Under the pieces are notes generated by a model. It was given only the letters and a program-made list of their open reading frames with translations. It did no database searches and was not told where the DNA came from. A stretch of DNA of 64,000 bases from Microbispora corallina (GTDB taxonomy: Bacteria; Actinomycetota; Actinomycetes; Streptosporangiales; Streptosporangiaceae): NCBI RefSeq assembly GCF_016863035.1, contig NZ_BOOC01000014.1:248001-312000 (forward strand), written 5' to 3'. Of the stretch, positions 25,912 through 32,955 are shown piece after piece. Position numbers and translations under genes: made by a program. Each line of letters begins with the position of its first letter. The stretch's first letter is position 1.

Positions 25912-25930
25912 CGAGGTAAGGCTAACCTAA
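25912..25930 (-). promoter_or_regulatory. Iron box (IdeR/DmdR-type operator)
   Basis: Read on the minus strand the site is TTAGGTTAGCCTTACCTCG, 15 of 19 matches to the actinobacterial iron-box consensus TTAGGTTAGGCTAACCTAA. It lies immediately upstream of the ribosome site of the ATP-grasp gene, so an Fe(II)-loaded DtxR/IdeR-family repressor should shut the siderophore operon under iron sufficiency. The site also sits about 100 bases upstream of nudC on the other strand. Confidence 0.88.
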
Positions 25931-26025
25931 GTCGCGCCATCCTATCCCCGTGGCCGGCCCTCGCGCCGGGGAATCCGCCCGGGGACCGGCGTTGTTCCCT
26001 GAGCCACCCGTGGAAGGATGACGCC

Positions 26026-26931
26026 GTGGAAATCTCGGACGGACTGCTCGGCCCTCTGCTCCTGGCGCGCAGCGCCATCGACCGTTCGGCGGGGTTGCGC
26101 GGCGACGAGGCGTGGCTGGAGCGGGCGTGGGCCGCGGAGAAGACGCGCGTCCTGCTGGTCCACGAGGGGCAGACGTTGATCCGCCGGTTCACCGACGGGG
26201 CCGCGCTGGTGCTGATGGCCCCCGCCGAGGCTCCCGAGGGCCCCCGCTACCTGCTCGGCGTCGACGACGACGGCGTGCCCTACTTCGCGGTCCGGGCGCC
26301 GCTGCCGCCCGGCGAGGCGGCGGGCCTCAGGAACGCGGCGGTCCTGCTCGACGACCGTGACGCCGGGCTGCTCGTCTACGCCGTGGCCCTGGAGGCGTGG
26401 CACGCGAGCCATGAGCACTGTCCCCGCTGCGGCACCCGTACGGAGATCACGGCCTCCGGCCACATGCGCGTCTGCCCCAGGGACGGCAGCCAGCACTTCC
26501 CCCGGGTCGACCCGGCGGTGATCATGCTGATCCACGACGACGACGACCGCGTCCTGCTGGCGCGCGGCCCGGAGTGGCCCGAGGGCCGCATGTCCGTCCT
26601 GGCCGGGTTCGTCGAGCCGGGGGAGTCGCTGGAGCACGCGGTGGTGCGCGAGGTCCTGGAGGAGGTCGGGGTCGCGGTCACCGCGCCCCGCTACATGGGC
26701 AGCCAGCCGTGGCCGTTCCCCCGCAGCCTGATGCTGGGGTTCGTGGCACGGGCCGCCACGACCGAGTTGCGCCCCGACCACGAGGAGATCGCCGAGGCGC
26801 GCTGGCTGTCGCGGGAGGAGCTCACCGCCCAGGTGGAGTCGGGGGAGCTTCGCCTGCCCGGCCAGGTCTCGATCGCCCGCAGGCTCATCGAGACCTGGTA
26901 CGGGGGCCCGATCGCCGACCTCGACGGCTGA
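26026..26931 (+). CDS. nudC: NADH pyrophosphatase NudC
   Basis: 301 residues, GTG 26026 after GGAAGG. A zinc-ribbon region CPRCGTRTEITASGHMRVC precedes the catalytic domain; the expected fourth Cys is absent, as is common in actinobacterial members. The Nudix box GFVEPGESLEHAVVREVLEE with EVG occupies about 194-216. The downstream SQPWPFPRSLMLGF motif is the NudC signature for NAD(H) specificity. The enzyme hydrolyses NADH to NMNH and AMP and removes NAD caps from RNA. It converges with mrx1, 11 bases away, the same arrangement of neighbours as in mycobacteria. Confidence 0.93.
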   Translation: MEISDGLLGPLLLARSAIDRSAGLRGDEAWLERAWAAEKTRVLLVHEGQTLIRRFTDGAALVLMAPAEAPEGPRYLLGVDDDGVPYFAVRAPLPPGEAAGLRNAAVLLDDRDAGLLVYAVALEAWHASHEHCPRCGTRTEITASGHMRVCPRDGSQHFPRVDPAVIMLIHDDDDRVLLARGPEWPEGRMSVLAGFVEPGESLEHAVVREVLEEVGVAVTAPRYMGSQPWPFPRSLMLGFVARAATTELRPDHEEIAEARWLSREELTAQVESGELRLPGQVSIARRLIETWYGGPIADLDG

Positions 26932-26942
26932 CGCCGGGAGGC

Positions 26943-27182
26943 TCAGCAGGCGCCCTGGAGGTGGCGCTTGACCTCGGCGACGGACGGGTTGGTCATGGTG
27001 TGGCAGTCGGCCACCACGGTGGGCACGACCCGGTTGCCGTTGTTGACGCTCATGACGAACGCGGCCGCATCGGGGTCGCTCTCGACGTCGACCTCGCTGT
27101 AGGCGATGCCCTCGCGGGTCAGCTGGCTCTTGAGTCGCTTACAGGGACCGCACCAGGTCGCGGTGTAGACCGTGAGCGCCAT
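26943..27182 (-). CDS. mrx1: Mycoredoxin-type glutaredoxin
   Basis: 79 residues, ATG 27182. Glutaredoxin fold with active site TWCGPCKRLK near the N-terminus, cis-proline region NRVVPTVVADCHTMTNPS, and a C-terminal helix. It matches mycoredoxin-1 (Rv3198A) in length, in the SVNNGNR and TNPS motifs and in location between nudC and uvrD2. Mrx1 uses mycothiol to reduce mixed disulfides, so this organism probably makes mycothiol. The motif is CGPC, whereas the mycobacterial protein has CGYC; two extra Cys residues occur (VADC and the last residue). Confidence 0.88.
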   Translation of the reverse strand: MALTVYTATWCGPCKRLKSQLTREGIAYSEVDVESDPDAAAFVMSVNNGNRVVPTVVADCHTMTNPSVAEVKRHLQGAC

Positions 27183-27333
27183 GTTCGTTCCTTCCGTGCG
27201 CCGAGGCCGGTAATGCCGAGCAGTCCTGCAAACACCGCCTCCCCGCAGGGTGTTCCCGTACGGGACCCCTGTCATGTCGGGCGCCGACCCCACGCCCCGA
27301 GGCCCCCGGCCCCGGCCCGGCGCCCGCCGCGGC

Positions 27334-28308
27334 TCAGTGGCCGAGGCGGGCCACGATCCACGCGTCGACGGCCTCGGCCACGCCCCGCTCGCGGTAGAGC
27401 GGCGCGCTGTGCTGCACGCCCGGCATCGTCTTGATCGTCATGGGCACGCCCACCTCGGCGAGGGCCTGCTTGAGCGCCTCGCTCTCGTACGGCGGGACGA
27501 ACTCGTTCTCCGAGTGGACGGTGAAGACCGGGGCGTCCCCGGGCGACGCGTGGAACGGCACCTCCATGCTCGACCACGTCTTCGGGCACTGGTCGGGCGT
27601 GCAGCCGCCGGCCAGCGCCACGGCGGCCGCGCGGAGCTTGCGCTGCTCCGCGCCGCCGACGCCCGGCTCGCCGTCGGCGTACGCCGCCAGGGGCGAGACC
27701 ACGGGCGAGACCCCGACGATCCCGCGCAGGCCCGGCAGGCCGTCGCCGTACGTCCCGACGGCGGTGGCGATGTGCCCGCCGGCGGAGAAGCCGACCACCA
27801 CGTAGCGGTCGGGGTCGGTGTTGAACAGCGCGGCGTGGCGGCGGACGGTGGTGATCGCGTCGAGGGCGTCGCTCCGCTGGGCCGGCCAGGGGGCGTCGCC
27901 GGAGAGCCGGTAGTCGATGTTCACGACCGTGTACCCGAGCTGGGAGTAGCTGCGGCTCACCTGCGTCATGTACTTCTTGTCGCCGCCGGACCACCAGCCG
28001 CCGTGGATCACGAAGACGGCCGGTCTGCGCGCGCCTTCGGTGTGCCACCAGACGTCCATGCGCTGCCGGGCGTGCGACCCGTACGCGAACGTCCTGATCC
28101 TGACGTCCGCCGTCGCGGACGCCGAGGCGCTCGGGGAGGGGCTCGCCGAGGGGGTGGGGGAGGCCGTCGCGCCCGGGGCCGGATCGGCGTGCATGGCCGC
28201 GACGGCCGTGGTGGCGCCCGCGCTCCCCGGGGCGGCCACGACGGCCGCGAGCGCCAGCGCCCCGACCCCCAACGCCGCCCTCACCGCTGTGGTCACGGCT
28301 GTCCTCAC
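27334..28308 (-). CDS. Secreted alpha/beta-hydrolase (esterase)
   Basis: About 324 residues from GTG 28308, preceded by GAGGAACGGAG; a longer frame upstream is the shadow of uvrD2. A signal peptide (AALGVGALALAAVVAAPGSAGA) is followed by a Pro/Ser/Ala linker (PTPSASPSPSASASA) and a BD-FAE/HSL-type hydrolase domain. That domain has the oxyanion motif VIHGGWWSGG, nucleophile VGFSAGGHIA, and a late His in GVQHSAPLY. A CxxxxC pair (CTPDQC) may be a disulfide. It is divergent from uvrD2. Likely an exported esterase of unknown substrate. Confidence 0.82.
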   Translation of the reverse strand: MRTAVTTAVRAALGVGALALAAVVAAPGSAGATTAVAAMHADPAPGATASPTPSASPSPSASASATADVRIRTFAYGSHARQRMDVWWHTEGARRPAVFVIHGGWWSGGDKKYMTQVSRSYSQLGYTVVNIDYRLSGDAPWPAQRSDALDAITTVRRHAALFNTDPDRYVVVGFSAGGHIATAVGTYGDGLPGLRGIVGVSPVVSPLAAYADGEPGVGGAEQRKLRAAAVALAGGCTPDQCPKTWSSMEVPFHASPGDAPVFTVHSENEFVPPYESEALKQALAEVGVPMTIKTMPGVQHSAPLYRERGVAEAVDAWIVARLGH

Positions 28309-28423
28309 GGCTCCGTTCCTCCCCGATGTCGCCGTCGCGCCGACCGTCCCCGGGACAGGTCCCGTCGGCTGCTGGAAGGATGATGCCAGTAATGTCCTCC
28401 GCATCGCATGTTGGGAGCACCCC

Positions 28424-30472
28424 TTGGACGTCCTGGAGGGTCTGGATCCCGAGCAGCGCGAGGTCGCCCAGGCGGTGCGCGGCCCGGTCTGCGTGCTGGC
28501 CGGCGCGGGCACCGGCAAGACGCGGGCCATCACCCACCGGATCGCCTACGCCGTCCAGACCGGGGTGGTCGAGCCGCAGGGCGTGCTCGCCGTGACCTTC
28601 ACCACGCGCGCGGCCGCCGAGCTCAAGCAGCGGCTGCGCCGTCTCGGGGCGTCCGGCGTGCAGGCCCGCACCTTCCACGCGGCGGCCCTGCGGCAGCTCA
28701 GCTACTTCTGGCCGCGCGTCATCGGCGGCGACACCCCGCAGGTCGTGGAGTCGAAGCTGCCGCTGCTCGTCGAGGCGTGCCGCCGCATGCGCAGGAACCC
28801 CGACCGGGGCGAGCTGCGCGACGTGGCGAGCGAGATCGAGTGGGCCAAGGTCACCCAGGTAGGCCCGGAGGACTACCCGGCCGCCGCGGTCAAGGCCCGG
28901 CGCACCCCTCCCATCGCGCCGGAGGAGGTGGCCCGGCTGTACGAGGGGTACGAGGCGCTGCGCCGCCAGCGCAACCTCATCGACTTCGAGACCATCCTGG
29001 AGCTCACGGCCGCCGTGATGACCGAGCACCGGGAGGTCGCCGGCCAGATCCGCCAGCAGTACCGCTACTTCGTGGTCGACGAGTTCCAGGACGTCAACCC
29101 GCTGCAGAAGCTGCTGCTCGACACCTGGCTCGGCGGGCGCGACGACCTGTGCGTGGTGGGCGACCCCAACCAGACGATCTACTCGTTCACCGGCGCCACC
29201 CCCCATTACCTGACCAACTTCGCGGTCGAGCACCCCTCGGCCGCCGTGATCCGCCTCGTGCGCGACTACCGCTCGACGCCGCAGGTCGTCACGATGGCCA
29301 ACCGGATCATGGCCCGCTCGCCGCACCGGCTCGAGCTCGTCGCCCAGCGGCCTGCCGGTCCCGAGCCCGTCTTCACCGAGTACGACGACGAGGGCGCCGA
29401 GGCGCTCGGGGTCGCGCTGACGGTCAAGAAGCTGATGGCCGACGGCGTCCCGGCCCGGGAGATCGCCGTGCTGTTCCGCGTCAACGCCCAGTCGGAGGCG
29501 TACGAGCAGGCGTTCGCGGACGCGGGCGTGTCGTACCAGCTGCGCGGGGCGGAGCGCTTCTTCGAGCGGCCCGAGGTGCGCCAGGCCGTGGTGCTGCTGC
29601 GCGGGGCCGCGCGGGCGGCCGACGAGGGGGAGCCGCTGGCCCCCGCCGTCCACGCGATCCTGTCCGGGATCGGGCTCACCCCCGAGCCGCCGGGCGGCGG
29701 CAAGGCCAGGGAGAAGTGGGAGTCCCTGCGCGCCCTCGCCGAGCTGGCCGAGGACATGGCCTCCGAGGGCGGCACGCTCGGCGGCTTCGTGGCCGAGCTG
29801 GAGCGGCGGGCGAGCGAGCAGCACGCGCCGCCCGTCGAGGGCGTCACGCTCGCCTCGCTGCACGCGGCCAAGGGCCTGGAGTGGGACGCCGTCTTCCTCG
29901 TCGGCCTCACCGACGGCATGGTCCCGATCGTGTACGCCGAGACGCCCGACCAGGTCGAGGAGGAGCGCCGCCTGCTGTACGTGGGCGTCACCCGGGCGCG
30001 CGAGCACCTCCACCTGTCCTGGGCGCTGGCCCGCTCGCCGGGCGGCCGCCGGGCCCGCCGGCCGTCGCGGTTCCTCGACGGGCTGTCGCACCGCACGACC
30101 GGCGTCGCGAGGCCCGAGCGGACCGCCGCACGGGGGAAGAAGCCGGCCGCGCCGCTCCACTGCCGGATCTGCGGCAAGACGCTCGCGGTCGCCGCGGAGC
30201 AGAAGCTGGGCCGCTGCGCGACCTGCCCGGCGGACTACGACGAGGCGCTGCTGGAGCGGCTCAGGGCGTGGCGGACGGGGGCCGCCAAGGAGGCCAAGGT
30301 GCCGGCGTACGTCGTGTTCACCGACGTGACCCTGCAGGCGATCGCGGAACGGGTGCCGACCTCGGAGGAGGACCTGCTCGCGATCGCCGGCATCGGACGC
30401 GTCAAACTTGAGCGGTACGGCGACGCGGTGCTCGAGCTGTGCCGCGGCGCCGATAGTGTTACCGGCGAGTAA
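28424..30472 (+). CDS. uvrD2: ATP-dependent DNA helicase UvrD2
   Basis: 682 residues from TTG 28424, preceded by GGGAG; the frame continues upstream but over the esterase gene. SF1A motor: Walker A GAGTGKT (27-33), VTFTTRAAAELKQR, VVDEFQDVNPLQ, VGDPNQTIYSFTGA, LASLHAAKGLEWDAVFLVG and YVGVTRAREHLHL. It then has the UvrD2-specific tetracysteine module CRICG...CATC (C580, C583, C598, C601) and a C-terminal HRDC domain (about 610-675). In mycobacteria UvrD2 is essential and partners in DNA unwinding through that module. It is followed after 23 bases by tesB. Confidence 0.93.
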   Translation: MDVLEGLDPEQREVAQAVRGPVCVLAGAGTGKTRAITHRIAYAVQTGVVEPQGVLAVTFTTRAAAELKQRLRRLGASGVQARTFHAAALRQLSYFWPRVIGGDTPQVVESKLPLLVEACRRMRRNPDRGELRDVASEIEWAKVTQVGPEDYPAAAVKARRTPPIAPEEVARLYEGYEALRRQRNLIDFETILELTAAVMTEHREVAGQIRQQYRYFVVDEFQDVNPLQKLLLDTWLGGRDDLCVVGDPNQTIYSFTGATPHYLTNFAVEHPSAAVIRLVRDYRSTPQVVTMANRIMARSPHRLELVAQRPAGPEPVFTEYDDEGAEALGVALTVKKLMADGVPAREIAVLFRVNAQSEAYEQAFADAGVSYQLRGAERFFERPEVRQAVVLLRGAARAADEGEPLAPAVHAILSGIGLTPEPPGGGKAREKWESLRALAELAEDMASEGGTLGGFVAELERRASEQHAPPVEGVTLASLHAAKGLEWDAVFLVGLTDGMVPIVYAETPDQVEEERRLLYVGVTRAREHLHLSWALARSPGGRRARRPSRFLDGLSHRTTGVARPERTAARGKKPAAPLHCRICGKTLAVAAEQKLGRCATCPADYDEALLERLRAWRTGAAKEAKVPAYVVFTDVTLQAIAERVPTSEEDLLAIAGIGRVKLERYGDAVLELCRGADSVTGE

Positions 30473-30495
30473 TATCCCCGTTGTTGGAGGCCCCC

Positions 30496-31380
30496 GTGAA
30501 CTCGGCTCTCAAGGAGCTGCTGGACTTGCTCGACCTGGAGCAGATCGAGCTCGACATCTTCCGGGGGCGCAGCCCCGAGGAGCGCATCCAGCGGGTCTTC
30601 GGCGGCCAGGTCGCGGCCCAGGCGCTGGTCGCCGCCGGTCGCACGGTCCCCGGCGACCGGATGGTCCACTCGCTGCACGCCTACTTCATCCGGCCCGGCG
30701 ACCCGGCCGTGCCGATCATCTACAACGTCGACCGCGTGCGCGACGGGCGCTCGTTCACGACCCGGCGCATCACCGCCATCCAGCACGGCAAGGCGATCTT
30801 CTCGATGTCGGCGTCGTTCCACATCCACGAGGAGGGCGTCAGCCACCAGGCGGCCGTCATGCCCGCCGTCCCCGAGCCGGAGACCCTGCCGACCTTCCAG
30901 CAGCGCATGCTCACCGCGCTGGGGGACGAGCCGGCGCTGCGCGAGTGGCTGTCGCGGCCCCGGCCGGTCGACTCGCGTTATGTGAACGCGCTGCCGTGGG
31001 AGGCGTACCGCGACCCGAGCCTGATCAGCCCGGAGAACCACGTCTGGTTCCGGTACGACGCCGACCTGCCCGACGACCCGCTGCTGCACATCGTGCTCGC
31101 GGCCTACGCGTCGGACTTCACGCTGGTCGACACCGTGCTGCTCGCGCACGGCATGGCCTGGGGCGCGTCCAACGTGACCGGGGCGTCGCTCGACCACGCG
31201 ATGTGGTTCCACCGGCCGTTCCGGGCCGACGAATGGCTGCTGTACGCCCAGGAGTCGCCGTGGTCGGGGAACGCCCGCGGGCTGGCGCGCGGGCAGATGT
31301 TCACGGCCTCCGGGCAACTGGCGGTGTCGGTGGTTCAGGAGTGCATGATCCGGGTGAGCGACGGTGTCACGAAGTCGTGA
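30496..31380 (+). CDS. tesB: Acyl-CoA thioesterase II (TesB)
   Basis: 294 residues, GTG 30496 after TTGGAGG. It has the double hot-dog fold signatures: QRVFGGQVAAQAL near the N-terminus, VHSLHAYFIRPGD, the central ASDFTLVDT with catalytic Asp, LDHAMWFHRPFRADEWLLY, and the C-terminal GQLAVSVVQE with catalytic Gln. It hydrolyses acyl-CoA to free acid and CoA in the cytoplasm. No terminator is obvious between it and the whiB7 promoter. Confidence 0.93.
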   Translation: MNSALKELLDLLDLEQIELDIFRGRSPEERIQRVFGGQVAAQALVAAGRTVPGDRMVHSLHAYFIRPGDPAVPIIYNVDRVRDGRSFTTRRITAIQHGKAIFSMSASFHIHEEGVSHQAAVMPAVPEPETLPTFQQRMLTALGDEPALREWLSRPRPVDSRYVNALPWEAYRDPSLISPENHVWFRYDADLPDDPLLHIVLAAYASDFTLVDTVLLAHGMAWGASNVTGASLDHAMWFHRPFRADEWLLYAQESPWSGNARGLARGQMFTASGQLAVSVVQECMIRVSDGVTKS

Positions 31381-31393
31381 AAATCGCAGGTAG

Positions 31394-31431
31394 AAAATAG
31401 GTTGCCCACCCTGCCGCCGCACGTTTAGGGT
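31394..31431 (+). promoter_or_regulatory. WhiB7-type promoter
   Basis: TTGCCC (31402-31407) and TAGGGT (31426-31431) are 18 bases apart, a good sigma-70-type promoter. AAAAT (31394-31398) lies three bases upstream of the -35 element. WhiB7 promoters are known for an AT-rich patch just upstream of the -35 that is contacted by the WhiB7 AT-hook, so autoactivation is likely. Transcription should start near 31438, giving a leader of roughly 470 bases. Confidence 0.72.
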
Positions 31432-31443
31432 CTTGACCAAGCC

Positions 31444-31465
31444 GGTCGGACGGTCCCGTCCGACC
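31444..31465 (+). other. 5' leader hairpin
   Basis: GGTCGGACG and CGTCCGACC form a perfect 9-bp stem with a four-base loop. It lies at the predicted 5' end of the whiB7 leader RNA and just before the ribosome site of the upstream ORF. It may stabilise the RNA or present the ribosome site. Confidence 0.6.
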
Positions 31466-31491
31466 ATCGAGAGGAATCGGAGGTGAGTCCA

Positions 31492-31791
31492 GTGAGGAAC
31501 ATGACCACGATCACGTTTGCCACGCCGTGGCTCGCTTCCGCATGCCCGGTCGCCGCCGTCGCGCAGGTGAAACTGCCGATCGCCGACGCCGCCATCCGTG
31601 CCGATGTCCCGTCCCTGACGGGGCGCGGTTCGGCCTTCGCCGGCGCCATGGCCGGCGTGGCCGGCCACGGCACGCCCGCCTACCTCCCGGTCCGTACGGA
31701 CCGGCCGGTGAGCGATGAGCAGACCAACCGCACCGCCAATGGCGGAGTGCAGGGTCCGCGTTACGCCTGGAGAGAACCAGTCACAACCTGA
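31492..31791 (+). CDS. whiB7 leader peptide (upstream ORF)
   Basis: 99 residues from GTG 31492, eight bases after GGAGG; GTG 31483 and ATG 31501 are other possible starts. The sequence begins VRNMTTITFATPWLASAC and has no domain. Its role is inferred from context: in whiB7/wblC genes, translation of an upstream ORF controls a transcription attenuator in the leader. Here the last 14 codons cover the antiterminator arm (31752-31760), and the stop lies 16 bases before the terminator stem. A ribosome finishing this ORF would therefore mask that arm. Confidence 0.7.
   Translation: MRNMTTITFATPWLASACPVAAVAQVKLPIADAAIRADVPSLTGRGSAFAGAMAGVAGHGTPAYLPVRTDRPVSDEQTNRTANGGVQGPRYAWREPVTT
31752..31760 (+). 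promoter_or_regulatory. Putative antiterminator arm in the whiB7 leader
   Basis: GGGTCCGCG can pair over all nine bases (one G-U) with CGCGGATCC at 31811-31819, the 5' arm of the terminator. It is near-identical to the terminator's own 3' arm (GGATCCGCG), so the two structures are mutually exclusive. It lies inside the leader ORF. A ribosome stalled upstream by an antibiotic would leave it free and favour read-through into whiB7. Confidence 0.65.
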
Positions 31792-31807
31792 CCGGTCACC
31801 TCTTCCA

Positions 31808-31845
31808 GGCCGCGGATCCGCACAGGATCCGCGGCCTTCTTTTTT
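31808..31845 (+). terminator. Intrinsic terminator/attenuator upstream of whiB7
   Basis: GGCCGCGGATCC, loop GCACA, GGATCCGCGGCC: a perfect 12-bp GC-rich stem followed by TTCTTTTTT. It is the most classical rho-independent terminator noticed in the window, yet it lies between the promoter and the start of whiB7, so it must act as an attenuator. Confidence 0.9.
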
Positions 31846-31909
31846 GTCGGCCACGAATCCACCCGCCACGAGGACAACCAGACCAGACCCAATCGAAGAG
31901 GTGACGCAG

Positions 31910-32173
31910 ATGGCGGCCCCGGTCATGGACCTGATCGAAGCCGAAATCCCCTGCCGTACCGAGCCCGACCTGTGGTTCGCCGAGTCTCCCGAGGACGTGG
32001 AGTTCGCCAAGGCGCTCTGCGGAGGCTGCCCGATCCAGAAGGCCTGCCTGGCCCGCGCGCTGGAGCGCGAGGAGCCATGGGGCGTCTGGGGCGGCGAGCT
32101 GATCCTGCGGGGGGTCGTCGTTCCCCGCAAGCGGCCGAGGGGGCGCCCGCGCAAGTCCCCCGTCGCTGCCTGA
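31910..32173 (+). CDS. whiB7: Redox-sensing regulator WhiB7
   Basis: 87 residues, ATG 31910 after AGAGG. The four cluster cysteines are C15, C37, C40 and C46 (CxxCx5C), followed by the PWGVWGGE turn (about 56-63) and a C-terminal AT-hook RPRGRPRKS. The AT-hook distinguishes WhiB7/WblC from other Wbl proteins. WhiB7 binds the sigma factor through its 4Fe-4S region and activates intrinsic resistance genes against ribosome-targeting antibiotics. It lies downstream of uvrD2, as in mycobacteria. Regulation by attenuation is described in the leader entries. Confidence 0.95.
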   Translation: MAAPVMDLIEAEIPCRTEPDLWFAESPEDVEFAKALCGGCPIQKACLARALEREEPWGVWGGELILRGVVVPRKRPRGRPRKSPVAA

Positions 32174-32214
32174 ACCACCGTACGAACAGCATCAATCCGG
32201 AAGGACCTACTCAG

Positions 32215-32397
32215 ATGAACATCTCCCCGGCTACCTCCCTGTATCTGCATCAAGAACTGGTCCACGAGCGAATACGAACCCTCCACCGGGAGGCGGAGGA
32301 GGAGCGGATCGCCAGCAGGGTCAGGAGCGTGCGCAAGGCGCGCCGGCAGGCCGAGCGCGCCGCCGCGCGCCTGAGCTCCGCGCTGTCGCGCATCTGA
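32215..32397 (+). CDS. Small basic helical protein
   Basis: 60 residues, ATG 32215 with AAGGA nine bases upstream and 41 bases after whiB7. The sequence is strongly helical and charged (LVHERIRTLHREAEEERIAS then RSVRKARRQAERAAARL). No recognised domain. Similar short Arg-rich proteins occur singly in many actinobacteria. It ends before the hairpin at 32473-32502 and is probably co-transcribed with whiB7. Confidence 0.65.
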   Translation: MNISPATSLYLHQELVHERIRTLHREAEEERIASRVRSVRKARRQAERAAARLSSALSRI

Positions 32398-32472
32398 CAC
32401 CCGCTCACGACCGGTGACCTCGATCAGGCGGGACGGCCTGACCTCCGCGAGGCTCGCGGACGAGTGAACGAC

Positions 32473-32502
32473 GAAGGCCCGGGCCTGATGGCCCGGGCCT
32501 TC
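32473..32502. terminator. Bidirectional hairpin terminator
   Basis: GAAGGCCCGGGCC, loop TGAT, GGCCCGGGCCTTC: a perfect 13-bp stem lying between the convergent small basic protein gene and the VOC protein gene. Short T/C runs follow on the plus strand. Confidence 0.75.
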
Positions 32503-32534
32503 TCCGTGTTGTGGGGTCGTCCGGTTGTTTTCCG

Positions 32535-32921
32535 TCAGGGGCGCAGCACGCAGAACTCGTTGCCCTCCGGGTCGGCGAGCGTCACCCAGTGGTCGTACGT
32601 GCCCAGTTCCCGCGCCCCCAGGGCGGTCAGCCGGGCGATCTCGGCGTGGAGGTCGTCGCAGGCCACGTCGATGTGGACGCGGTTCTTGCCGGTCTTGCCC
32701 TCCGGCACCCGCTGGAACCAGATGCGGGGGGTGACGCCGGGGCCCGCCTCCACCAGCACGGTCGGGTCGTCCTCGGGGTCGTCGATCCCGGCGGCGCGCA
32801 GCCGTTCCAGCTCGGCGTCGTCGTACGGGGCGACCTGGTAGCCGTCCAGCGCGGCCGCCCAGAAACGGGCGAGCGACGCGGGGTGCCCGCAGTCGATCAC
32901 GATGTCCTTGATCCTGGCCAT
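32535..32921 (-). CDS. VOC (glyoxalase/bleomycin-resistance fold) protein
   Basis: 128 residues, ATG 32921. A single-domain vicinal-oxygen-chelate protein of the subgroup beginning VIDCGHPASLARFWAAAL, with PRIWFQRVPEGKTGKNRVHIDVAC and a C-terminal LADPEGNEFCVLRP. These usually dimerise and bind small molecules or metals; several act as drug-binding proteins. Its true substrate is unknown. It starts 34 bases downstream of the ABC1-like gene on the same strand. Confidence 0.82.
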   Translation of the reverse strand: MARIKDIVIDCGHPASLARFWAAALDGYQVAPYDDAELERLRAAGIDDPEDDPTVLVEAGPGVTPRIWFQRVPEGKTGKNRVHIDVACDDLHAEIARLTALGARELGTYDHWVTLADPEGNEFCVLRP

Positions 32922-32955
32922 GGCCTCATGCTGCCCCGCCGGGATCACGCCGTCG

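Noticed and set aside
24739-26025. Long plus-strand frame running into nudC
   Set aside because: The part before 26026 is antisense to the ATP-grasp gene and lacks any motif; NudC homology starts at MEISDGLL.
27968-28423. Upstream extension of the uvrD2 frame
   Set aside because: It lies opposite the secreted esterase and its Ala/Ser-rich composition mirrors that gene; UvrD2 homology begins at DVLEGLDPEQ.
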